Shown: in pieces, positions 46,669 to 54,349 of the stretch
Numbering within the stretch: position 1 is the first letter of the stretch
How the letters are laid out: each line of letters begins with the position of its first letter
Source: Shewanella denitrificans OS217
Lineage (GTDB): Bacteria; Pseudomonadota; Gammaproteobacteria; Enterobacterales; Shewanellaceae
DNA: 64,000 nucleotides
Direction: 5' to 3'
Assembly: GCF_000013765.1 (NCBI RefSeq)
Contig: NC_007954.1
Span: forward strand, 2,852,001-2,916,000
The notes under the pieces: model-generated
What the model was told of the DNA's origin: nothing
Database searches by the model: none
The model's input: the letters and a program-made list of their open reading frames with translations, nothing else
Position numbers and translations under genes: made by a program

Positions 46669-48333
46669 ATGATGGCACAGTTAATGACCTCGATAACTCC
46701 CCGTAAGGCCCAAGCGTCAGAAGACAGCATGTTACGTATTTTTACCGTCCCTGAAGACGCCGAGTCTACGTTAAGCATCATAGAACAAAAGTTATCTGAA
46801 GATCTTGCTGGCTTCCTTGGTAACAGCATAGCGGCGTTAGAAAAACCATTAAGTGAAATAGAAACCGATTTTCAAGCGTTTCAAATCCCTACAGCACCTC
46901 GCTTTGTCTCTGACTATACCGATGAAATTATGCAGAACTTGGTGGCTCACTCGGTCCATACTGCGGCGCCAAGTTTTATTGGCCATATGACATCAGCGCT
47001 GCCCTATTTTGTGCTGCCCTTGTCAAAAATGATGGTCGGTCTCAATCAGAATTTGGTAAAAATTGAAACTTCCAAAGCCTTTACCCCCTTAGAACGCCAA
47101 GTGTTAGGTATGATGCACCACCTTGTTTTCAGTCAAGATGGCGATTTTTATCAACAGTGGATGCACAGTGCCAATCATTCTCTCGGCGCCTTTTGCTCCG
47201 GCGGCACAGTCGCCAACATCACGGCGCTGTGGATAGCGCGAAACCGCTTGCTTAAAGCCGATGGTAATTTTAACGGTGTCAATCGTGAAGGCATGCTAAA
47301 AGCCCTGCGTCATTATGGCTTTGATGATATTGCCATTTTGGTCTCAGAGCGAGGTCATTATTCCCTTGGCAAGGCCGTAGATCTACTAGGCATTGGCCGC
47401 GATAACATTATCAGCATAGCCACAACCGCAGACAACAAAGTGGATGTTGAGGCCATGCGCCTCGCTGCAAAAGCGCTTGCCAGCAAGAATATCAAAGTCA
47501 TGGCCGTAGTGGGTGTGGCGGGTACCACAGAAACCGGCAATATCGACCCACTCACCGAGCTTGCCGCCTTAGCTCAGGAGCTTGATTGTCACTTTCATGT
47601 GGATGCGGCTTGGGGCGGCGCGAGTTTATTGTCTAAAAAGTATCGACACTTGCTTAAGGGCATAGAGCTTGCAGATTCTGTCACCATAGATGCCCACAAA
47701 CAAATGTATGTGCCCATGGGGGCCGGTATGGTGTTGTTTAAAGACCCTGAACTTGCCAATGCCATAGTCCACCATGCTGAGTACATTTTACGGGTGGGTT
47801 CAAAAGATTTAGGCAGTCAAACCTTAGAAGGCTCCCGCCCTGGCATGGCCATGATAGTGCATGCTTGCTTGCAGATAATCGGTCTTGAAGGGTATGAAAT
47901 CCTCATCAATAACAGCCTAGAAAAAGCCCGTTATTTCAGTGAGCTCATTAAAAAATCCCCTGACTTTGAACTAATCACTGAGCCTGAGCTGTGCATTCTC
48001 ACCTACCGCTACGTGCCCAGTACAGTGCAATTAGCCATGAGTGATGCCTGTCAACGCCAAGATTGGCATGCGTTAGCCCAATTCAATGAATGCTTAGATG
48101 GTTTGACTCAATTTATTCAAAAGCATCAGCGTGAACAGGGCAAGTCTTTCGTGTCACGAACTCGCATACAGCCAGCCCGCTATAACAGGCAGCACACCAC
48201 AGTATTTAGGGTCGTGCTTGCCAACCCCTTAACTGGACTTGAGATCTTGCAGGGCGTCTTAGCAGAGCAGCAAGAAATTGCCGCTTTAGATAACGAATTT
48301 TTGCCCCAGTTATTAGCATTAGCCAGCGCCTGA
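46669..48333 (+). CDS. panP: Pyridoxal-dependent decarboxylase, PanP-type aspartate 1-decarboxylase
   Basis: 554-aa group II PLP decarboxylase. HVDAAWGGASLL and the PLP lysine motif TIDAHKQMYVPMGAG (near residue 340) are clear. The N-terminal block and overall length match PanP of Vibrio and Shewanella, which makes beta-alanine for pantothenate in organisms lacking PanD; this step is from known family work. Several ATGs crowd the start (46669, 46672, 46684) and none has a strong ribosome binding site, so the start is uncertain by up to five residues. Confidence 0.85.
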   Translation: MMAQLMTSITPRKAQASEDSMLRIFTVPEDAESTLSIIEQKLSEDLAGFLGNSIAALEKPLSEIETDFQAFQIPTAPRFVSDYTDEIMQNLVAHSVHTAAPSFIGHMTSALPYFVLPLSKMMVGLNQNLVKIETSKAFTPLERQVLGMMHHLVFSQDGDFYQQWMHSANHSLGAFCSGGTVANITALWIARNRLLKADGNFNGVNREGMLKALRHYGFDDIAILVSERGHYSLGKAVDLLGIGRDNIISIATTADNKVDVEAMRLAAKALASKNIKVMAVVGVAGTTETGNIDPLTELAALAQELDCHFHVDAAWGGASLLSKKYRHLLKGIELADSVTIDAHKQMYVPMGAGMVLFKDPELANAIVHHAEYILRVGSKDLGSQTLEGSRPGMAMIVHACLQIIGLEGYEILINNSLEKARYFSELIKKSPDFELITEPELCILTYRYVPSTVQLAMSDACQRQDWHALAQFNECLDGLTQFIQKHQREQGKSFVSRTRIQPARYNRQHTTVFRVVLANPLTGLEILQGVLAEQQEIAALDNEFLPQLLALASA

Positions 48334-48395
48334 GACGCACGTTAGTGTGAACATCAACAGCTGATAGATGCCGATAACATGATGGATAGATAAAT

Positions 48396-48427
48396 AAAAA
48401 GCCAAAGACACTGTCTTTGGCTTTTTA
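48396..48427. terminator. Terminator between convergent panP and chemotaxis receptor genes
   Basis: AAAAAGCCAAAGACA/TGTCTTTGGCTTTTT with a one-base centre; works on both strands. Confidence 0.9.
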
Positions 48428-48472
48428 CTTTGTGGCACTACAGGCTCGTGTCTTAAGACACGCGGCAATCCG

Positions 48473-49648
48473 CTACACGCAGACCCTTGCCAGCACTGAA
48501 TCCAAATTCGATGAAGTATGTTTCTGTTCGGCGGCTTTCTCGGCAATGGCCTTAAGGTTAACACTCACCTCTTGACTTAAACCATCGATTGCCATCGCTT
48601 GGCTATTGATGCTGCGGGTGGCAGTTTGCTGCTCTTGAATACTGCCAGTGATATTGCCAGCCAGTTGCTCAAGCTGAGAAAACGTGGCGCCAATCTCGCT
48701 AAATGCCTGACTCACACGCTCACACTGCTGCAAGCTTTGCTGACTAATACGCAGACTGTCACTGATCCCAGTCACTGCATTGCCAGTCTTATGCTGTAAC
48801 TGCTCTACAATACGCTGAATTTCAACGGTAGAGTCTTGTGTACGGGAAGCCAGTGCCCTGACCTCATCGGCAACCACTGCAAAGCCTCGACCTTGCTCAC
48901 CGGCACGGGCGGCTTCAATAGCCGCGTTAAGCGCCAATAGATTGGTCTGCTCGGCGATACCTTTAATCACCGCCAGCACATTGCCTATCTGCTGGCTGTC
49001 GGTATTAAGTAAATCCAAAGATGTCGCCATTTGCTCTATGCCACTGGCAAATACCGCCATTCCTCTTTGATTTTCTTGTGCATCAGCCGTGCCCGCTTGC
49101 AGCAATTCATTCACTTTATGTGACGTGGACTTAAGCTCGCCGGCATTAGCCGATAATTGATCCGCCGTCATGGAGATTTCCTGTAGCGAAAAAGTAATAG
49201 ACTCATTGGCTTGATTACTTTTTATCACCGACGATTCGGCCTGAGACATTTGGGTGGTTAATACCGTCGCCCCCAGTTTAAAGCGGCTGGCATCTTGGCG
49301 AACTTCATCCAAAATCTGTTTAAGACCATCGATAAAGTCACTTAATTGATTGATTATCGTGCCAAGTTCATCTGGGTATTTATCTCGTAGTGGTTTTTCA
49401 GGCGCAGCTTCTGTGCTCACCACTAAGGCTAAATACTGCACCAGCCGCTTCAAGCGAGCCCCGACAAAACGCTCAAAAAGATAAAAACCTAAGATCAACT
49501 GCCCCGCAGCCATCAGGCCAAGTAAAATGAACATTTGAAATTTATCCACTTGGGCAGGAAGCAGGCTTAAATAGCCGAAACCAATAAGATACAAGGCGAG
49601 TAAAGGGTAGATAAGTTTATATTGCAATTGACTTTTTACGGCTGACAT
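48473..49648 (-). CDS. Methyl-accepting chemotaxis protein without periplasmic sensor domain
   Basis: 391-aa receptor. Two transmembrane helices (residues about 12-30 and 38-58) are joined by only a few residues, so there is no periplasmic ligand domain. A HAMP-like segment follows, then the signalling domain with the conserved hairpin IAEQTNLLALNAAIEAARAG and EQGRGFAVVADEVRALA. It probably senses membrane or cytoplasmic state, or works through partners. Transcribed alone. Confidence 0.9.
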   Translation of the reverse strand: MSAVKSQLQYKLIYPLLALYLIGFGYLSLLPAQVDKFQMFILLGLMAAGQLILGFYLFERFVGARLKRLVQYLALVVSTEAAPEKPLRDKYPDELGTIINQLSDFIDGLKQILDEVRQDASRFKLGATVLTTQMSQAESSVIKSNQANESITFSLQEISMTADQLSANAGELKSTSHKVNELLQAGTADAQENQRGMAVFASGIEQMATSLDLLNTDSQQIGNVLAVIKGIAEQTNLLALNAAIEAARAGEQGRGFAVVADEVRALASRTQDSTVEIQRIVEQLQHKTGNAVTGISDSLRISQQSLQQCERVSQAFSEIGATFSQLEQLAGNITGSIQEQQTATRSINSQAMAIDGLSQEVSVNLKAIAEKAAEQKHTSSNLDSVLARVCV

Positions 49649-49840
49649 TCGACTTCCCGTTATTTGTTTTTATTGTAGGGCGGAACATAAATTTGCCAAT
49701 TGAATCATCCTTAGGCAAGCAAACTTTGCCTGCAACTTAAGGTGAGTTCACTCAGTGACTCAAGACTCAATAAGTTCCTTTTATCAAGTAGCTGAACAGA
49801 ATAAAAACTAAATAACAAAAAGTCTACAAATTATACCCAT

Positions 49841-49870
49841 AAAAAAGGCCACTCATTTGAGTGACCTTAA
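49841..49870 (-). terminator. Terminator of rluB
   Basis: AAGGCCACTCA paired with TGAGTGACCTT (one mismatch), with a T run on the minus strand. Confidence 0.75.
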
Positions 49871-49926
49871 ATAAATGTGCTTAACAGCGCCGGATAAGCC
49901 CTGTTAACAAGCATTACAGACGAATA

Positions 49927-50799
49927 TTAGTCCCGCTGACGGCTTGGCTTAGCTCGGCTAGAAATCACTTTATGCTTTTGCACTGCACGGCGAATTTTTG
50001 AACTCTTCACTTTAGAGCGAGCAACACTGTGCTTATCAGAACCTAGCATACTGCGAGTTTCCGCTTCTAGACCCGCTAACTGACGTAAGTAGTTAACTTG
50101 ATCTAATGGCAGCTCAATCCAGCCACCACGAGGCAATGTCTTAGGTAATTCAACCATGCCATAGCGCACTCGGATAAGACGACTCACTTGGATTTCTTGA
50201 GATTCCCACAGACGTCGAACCTCGCGGTTACGGCCTTCTTTAAGGGTCACATGCCACCAAGAGTTAATCCCCTCACCGCCCGCAGGCTTGATGGTATCAA
50301 ACTGCGCTGGGCCATCTTCAAGCATCACGCCTGTGCGCAATGACTGCACGTTGGCATCAGTCACTTGACCAAAGGTACGCACCGCATATTCACGCTCAAC
50401 TTCGTTGGATGGGTGCATCAAACGGTTGGCAAGATCGCCATCAGAGGTGAATAACAACAAGCCTGAGGTGTTAATGTCCAAACGGCCTACTGCAACCCAG
50501 CGAGAATCGCGAATTTTAGGTAGACGCTCAAATACCGTTGGACGACCTTCTGGATCTTTACGGCTACAGATCTCGCCTTCTGGCTTGTGGTAAGCCAAAA
50601 CACGACAGATCATATCATCCGCGGTTTTAATGGAAGTTGTGCGACCATCGATGCGAATTTTAGCGTCAACTTCAACGCGATCACCTAAGGTTGCAATTTC
50701 ACCGTCTACACTAACTCGGCCTGCAGCAATCCATGCCTCCATCTCACGACGGGAGCCATGGCCTGCACGGGCCAAGACTTTCTGCAATTTTTCACTCAT
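49927..50799 (-). CDS. rluB: 23S rRNA pseudouridine(2605) synthase
   Basis: 290-aa RsuA/RluB-family enzyme. The S4 RNA-binding domain (EKLQKVLARAGHGSRREMEAWI) is followed by the catalytic motif GRLDINTSGLLLFT with active-site Asp near residue 115, and EGRNREVRRLW. The C-terminus is a Lys/Arg-rich tail of about 45 residues. It modifies U2605 in the peptidyl-transferase region. It has its own sigma-70 promoter (50911-50939). Confidence 0.93.
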   Translation of the reverse strand: MSEKLQKVLARAGHGSRREMEAWIAAGRVSVDGEIATLGDRVEVDAKIRIDGRTTSIKTADDMICRVLAYHKPEGEICSRKDPEGRPTVFERLPKIRDSRWVAVGRLDINTSGLLLFTSDGDLANRLMHPSNEVEREYAVRTFGQVTDANVQSLRTGVMLEDGPAQFDTIKPAGGEGINSWWHVTLKEGRNREVRRLWESQEIQVSRLIRVRYGMVELPKTLPRGGWIELPLDQVNYLRQLAGLEAETRSMLGSDKHSVARSKVKSSKIRRAVQKHKVISSRAKPSRQRD

Positions 50800-50873
50800 T
50801 AGTTCAACTCTTTAAAGGATTCTATTAAAAAACAAGACCTTAAAGAGTCTCGCTTCAATATTCTTTTTGAAAA

Positions 50874-50893
50874 TGTACACAGTCATGTACACA
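50874..50893. repeat. Direct repeat TGTACACA in the rluB leader
   Basis: TGTACACA occurs at 50874-50881 and 50886-50893, a spacing of 12 bases, just downstream of the predicted start of transcription. Each contains the palindrome TGTACA. It could be an operator; the regulator is unknown. Confidence 0.5.
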
Positions 50894-50910
50894 ATTTGAA
50901 AAGTGTCCAG

Positions 50911-50939
50911 ATTATACTCGTAATGTTTCCTATAGGCAA
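50911..50939 (-). promoter_or_regulatory. Sigma-70 promoter of rluB
   Basis: On the minus strand TTGCCT, exactly 17 bases, then TATAAT. The predicted start is near 50904, giving a leader of about 105 nt. Confidence 0.7.
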
Positions 50940-51292
50940 AAATCCCTATGCCACTAAAATTTTATGTATGTACAGCCCGACTTATCTTCTTGGATAAAAT
51001 ACCAATTACGATAAAAGGCTTATATGGACGCTCCCAGAGAGTCAAGACTGTCTTAATGTTCGGCTCATCATGAAGTTTGCTCGTCGACACGCGTAAATAT
51101 ATCCCTATAGCTCTCTTCGACGTCCTGTCTCAGAAGGTCGTCTCTCAAACTATCATAATTTGCCTATTAAATTTAGTGTTGCCTTAACCTATCAACAATG
51201 TCCTTAGTACATCTTTCAATCAAAATTATCAGTTTAGAAAACGCAAGTAAATCAACATGCATTCTAATGCTAATAACTTTGATTTTTCACAA
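50940..51292. other. Gene-free boundary between the core genome and the RHS locus
   Basis: No supported gene. The stretch 51030-51170 (CGTAAATATATCCCTATAG, TCTTCGACGTCCTGTC) looks like the short interspersed repeats often seen between Shewanella genes. This is from memory, and there is no second copy in the window to confirm it. Confidence 0.35.
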
Positions 51293-51319
51293 CAAAAAGC
51301 CCCGGCTAGCGAGGCTTTG
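51293..51319 (-). terminator. Terminator at the end of the RHS locus
   Basis: AAAGCCCCG/CGAGGCTTT imperfect stem with a U run on the minus strand, 15 bp after the last gene of the array. Confidence 0.7.
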
Positions 51320-51333
51320 AATTCAAAAATAGA

Positions 51334-51609
51334 TTAGCAGTTGCTATCTACTTTTTGATCATCGTTTTCTTTTGATTGTTTGGATTTCTTAATCCAATAA
51401 GTTACTAATACGATGATATAAATGACAGGCATGAGAAACGCTAGAGCTGTGTATACCATTAACCCATGAGTCCAACCATCAACATAATGTATCCCTGTAA
51501 TCAATTCGGCCACCCAATCAATAGGGTATACCACTACTCCCGGCATGACCAAAATCGAAATATATACCGCAAGGTAAATAAGGCTAATTTTTAAGAAACT
51601 GCTTTTCAT
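51334..51609 (-). CDS. Small membrane protein, candidate immunity protein for orphan tip 3
   Basis: 91-aa protein with two or three hydrophobic helices (about residues 8-28, 47-75) and a charged C-terminus. It begins 18 bp after the stop of the RHS orphan with the papain-like tip, the usual place for an immunity gene. I do not recognise a family. The immunity role is inferred from position only. Confidence 0.6.
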   Translation of the reverse strand: MKSSFLKISLIYLAVYISILVMPGVVVYPIDWVAELITGIHYVDGWTHGLMVYTALAFLMPVIYIIVLVTYWIKKSKQSKENDDQKVDSNC

Positions 51610-51627
51610 AGATACTTACCTTATATT

Positions 51628-53700
51628 TTATGGATTAAAAGGGTTAACATCCCTAATAATTCTTCTATTCAGCCAATATGCCCCTCTTAAAGCCCTTTCT
51701 AGCTCTGCGGGGTACGATACTGCATTATCAAAGCCAATATTCAAGTTGGGAATAACTGAGTCACCAGCATTTAATGTTGAACGAGCTGCATCAGTGCAAT
51801 TTCCGAAAACTCCCCAATAGTCTTCAGAGGACAAATAATCTTTCGCAAACTTATCCGAAGCTAATTTGTTTGGGTTATCTACATAAATGATAAAGTCCGC
51901 ATCCCTGCCATAAAGAGCTTTGTCCCGCATATAATTTCTAAACAAAGAGTTAAAAGGGTTTACACCAGATTTGTCAGGGTGATGACTAACATATGTTCCA
52001 TAGTCACTCATGATTGACGCATGACCGTATGCACTTGAATAGGTATTTCCTGAGCTATCAGTGTAATTACCCGGTTTCCATATAAATACAGTATCTAATC
52101 CAAGAGGGTCAATCGCATTTATTGGATTCCCACCAACATACCCATAGGTATTAATCCCACCCGCTAAACCAATCGGGTCTGACTGAATGTATCTACCCAA
52201 TTCGGGATCGTAATCCCTAAAGTAGTTGTAATGTAACCCAGATTCTTCATCATAATATTGACCCGGAAAACGTATCGCTTGCTTGATCTTGTCTATGTCC
52301 ACTATGGTTTGCCCAAATGGCGTGTAGTGAGCTTGCCACTGTACGGTGCCTGTCGAGTCTGTCAGCGCCGTTGGCGTGCCTAAGTGGTCGGTGTGGACAT
52401 AGTAGACATAGGTTGTGGTGGAACCTTGGTTGTCGTTTGTTATCGCTGTCGCTATCTGTTGTCTGCCAGCAAAGAAGTACTCACGCAGTAAAGTACCGTC
52501 GGCGAGGGTTTCTGCAATAAGCTGCCCATTGAGGTCGTAATGAAAGTGAGTGACTTTGCCGTTGACATTTTTCTGTACTCGCTGCCCTAAGGCGTTATAG
52601 CTGTATTGCGCCACAGGTAAGGCGTTATTAGTCAGTGTGTCGAGTCGATTTTGAGCGTTGTAATTCAGTGTTAATGCTCGCGTATCATCTATATCTGTGA
52701 TTATTTGCCCATTGGCATCATAACTAAAGTCACGCTGCGTTGTGATGCCGGGGGCCGACTTGCTGACTTGTTGAAGCTGATTACTGTCGGCGGCATAAGT
52801 GTAACTGTCTATGCTAACCTCGGCAGGTGCTTGGCCGACTTGCAGGGCATGCTTTGCCGTGCGGTTATGTACAGCATCATAGGCATAGTTCAAGCTACCA
52901 TAATCGCCACTAGCTTGAGTTAGCCTGTTAAGCTCATCGTAATTAAATTGCTGGCTCTGGCGACTAAACAGGGTATTGTTGATGGTTTCAATATTGCCGT
53001 TGGCATCATAAGCATAACTCAATTGTTGGATGCCACTATTGATATCAATAAGCTGATAATCAAGATCATAGTTGTAAGTGTTCGTTAGGTTATTACCATA
53101 ACGAAGTGAAGCGATTGGCCCAAAAGGCTTGTAACTGAGATTATTGATTAAGGGCTGCGCCTGAGAGCTAATTGCGGATTGGGTAGTAATCGCAATTAGC
53201 CTTTGCTGGTTATCATATTGATAGCTTAAGCTTCTGCCACTAGGGTAGATCATCTGTTTTAAGGCGCTGTTGACATCATATTGGTAGCTTGTGATGTAAT
53301 CTGCGCCCAGGATGTTGCGGGTTTCGCTGATGACTTGGCCTTGCTGATTATAGCGATACGCCGTCGTGCCGCTGCTGTCTGTCATTAGCGTCAATAACCC
53401 GAGTCCATGATTGTCATCGTCTGTCGAATCATAGCTATAGTTCACATTTAACTCTGGCGCAGCGGCAAACTCAGCTGACAATAAACGGTTAAGGGCATCG
53501 AAGGTATAAGTGACGATATTGCCTTTGTTGTCAGTCTTTTGAGTCAGATTTCCTGCTTCATCGTAAACAAACTGAGTGATGCCAGTATCTGGGCTAGTGG
53601 TTTTAAGCAGCTGCCCAAGTCCATCGTACTCATAGCTTGTGGTGTTACCGCGGGCATCAGTGACACTGGTAATTTGATCTTTTTTTAATACTTCGTACAT
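51628..53700 (-). CDS. RHS orphan 3: YD-repeat core with permuted NlpC/P60-like C-terminal domain
   Basis: 690-aa protein. Residues about 8-530 are YD repeats and the RHS core (RFPGQYYDEESGLHYNYFRDYDPELGRY, then PIGLAGGINTYGY), in a segment that appears identical to the main gene. The last 150 residues are unique and follow the PLGLD junction. They hold a His in SAYGHASI and a Cys in GNCTDAAR, the His-then-NC order of permuted NlpC/P60 (LRAT-like) enzymes. The frame starts with ATG at 53700 and adds only MYEVLKK before joining the core in mid-repeat. There is no signal peptide and no shell N-terminus, so this is probably a silent tip cassette. Confidence 0.8.
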   Translation of the reverse strand: MYEVLKKDQITSVTDARGNTTSYEYDGLGQLLKTTSPDTGITQFVYDEAGNLTQKTDNKGNIVTYTFDALNRLLSAEFAAAPELNVNYSYDSTDDDNHGLGLLTLMTDSSGTTAYRYNQQGQVISETRNILGADYITSYQYDVNSALKQMIYPSGRSLSYQYDNQQRLIAITTQSAISSQAQPLINNLSYKPFGPIASLRYGNNLTNTYNYDLDYQLIDINSGIQQLSYAYDANGNIETINNTLFSRQSQQFNYDELNRLTQASGDYGSLNYAYDAVHNRTAKHALQVGQAPAEVSIDSYTYAADSNQLQQVSKSAPGITTQRDFSYDANGQIITDIDDTRALTLNYNAQNRLDTLTNNALPVAQYSYNALGQRVQKNVNGKVTHFHYDLNGQLIAETLADGTLLREYFFAGRQQIATAITNDNQGSTTTYVYYVHTDHLGTPTALTDSTGTVQWQAHYTPFGQTIVDIDKIKQAIRFPGQYYDEESGLHYNYFRDYDPELGRYIQSDPIGLAGGINTYGYVGGNPINAIDPLGLDTVFIWKPGNYTDSSGNTYSSAYGHASIMSDYGTYVSHHPDKSGVNPFNSLFRNYMRDKALYGRDADFIIYVDNPNKLASDKFAKDYLSSEDYWGVFGNCTDAARSTLNAGDSVIPNLNIGFDNAVSYPAELERALRGAYWLNRRIIRDVNPFNP
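52137..53682 (-). repeat. RHS core direct repeat, copy in orphan 3
   Basis: About 1,546 bp matching 58153-59698 at a constant offset of 6,016. I found no mismatch where I compared; reading frames on both strands give identical proteins. The ends are sharp: sequence diverges after CATACCC on one side and after GATCTTT on the other. Confidence 0.9.
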
Positions 53701-53706
53701 CAGGTA

Positions 53707-53856
53707 TTACTTTCGGATGCACATATCTTGATTGTAATCCCACTTTCCGCCTTGGTCTAGGCAGGAGTCTACAGTAAGAAAATCTACAAGCCAAAATGCA
53801 GCCAATACGACAAGTATGGATATGATTGTAGATATTATTATTTTACGTTTATTCAT
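53707..53856 (-). CDS. 49-aa membrane protein, candidate partner of the SAA-like tip
   Basis: Short frame: Lys-rich start MNKRK, one hydrophobic helix (IIISTIISILVVLAAFWLV), then an exported tail with DSCLDQGGKWDYNQDMC. The C-L-D-x-G-G-x-W pattern is, from memory, shared by small proteins found next to RHS tips. It begins 4 bp after the SAA-like frame and ends just before orphan 3. An immunity role is inferred. It was found by reading the gap between longer frames. Confidence 0.6.
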   Translation of the reverse strand: MNKRKIIISTIISILVVLAAFWLVDFLTVDSCLDQGGKWDYNQDMCIRK

Positions 53857-53860
53857 AAAA

Positions 53861-54349
53861 TTAGTACCCTTGTGGTAATCCATTTGGTCTGAATGCAGAG
53901 CATACTAGGCTACATGATTGTGGACTTGAGGCATTACTTCTACCAAAAATATTTGCCGCTTGGTCTGCTGCTGATGCTGGGTCACCTTTAATATGTTGGT
54001 CAAACCATTCTCTTGAGTCGCTAATAGTGCAAGCAGCAGACTCTCCACCTTTTCCTCGCTTTGTGGCTTCACAATTTGCTTTACAGTGAAAGTACTTATC
54101 AGCACCAATGGTATTTGCATCTCGCATGTCGCGATAGTTTCCAAAGAAATCATATGCACCACCTATCCATTGACGTTGATTAAGTACTCGTTGTCTTTCG
54201 AGTTTTCTGAATGCTTCGGCAATGTGAGGAGGTAAGCCAGTGTATGGTGAATTATCGTTGGCAAGACCGTACCTGTCCGTATTCATGATTGGATTTCCAC
54301 CAACATACCCATAGGTATTAATCCCCAGGGCAACCGCATGAGTGTTCAT
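53861..54349 (-). CDS. RHS orphan 2 tip: serum amyloid A-like domain
   Basis: 162 aa. After GINTYGYVGGNPI and MNTDRYGLANDN, the RHS junction, the C-terminal 105 residues resemble vertebrate serum amyloid A. Examples are YRDMRDANTIGADKYFH (SAA: YSDMREANYIGSDKYFH), KRGKGG (KRGPGG), SDSRE (SDARE), ADQAANIFGRS (ADQAANEWGRS) and FRPNGLP (FRPAGLP), in the same order and spacing. Extra Cys residues (CKANCE, CSLVC) are not in SAA. The rest of the RHS protein is cut off by the IS. The visible ATG and eight codons (MNTHAVAL) come from the IS end. The 49-aa gene follows at once. Confidence 0.8.
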   Translation of the reverse strand: MNTHAVALGINTYGYVGGNPIMNTDRYGLANDNSPYTGLPPHIAEAFRKLERQRVLNQRQWIGGAYDFFGNYRDMRDANTIGADKYFHCKANCEATKRGKGGESAACTISDSREWFDQHIKGDPASAADQAANIFGRSNASSPQSCSLVCSAFRPNGLPQGY

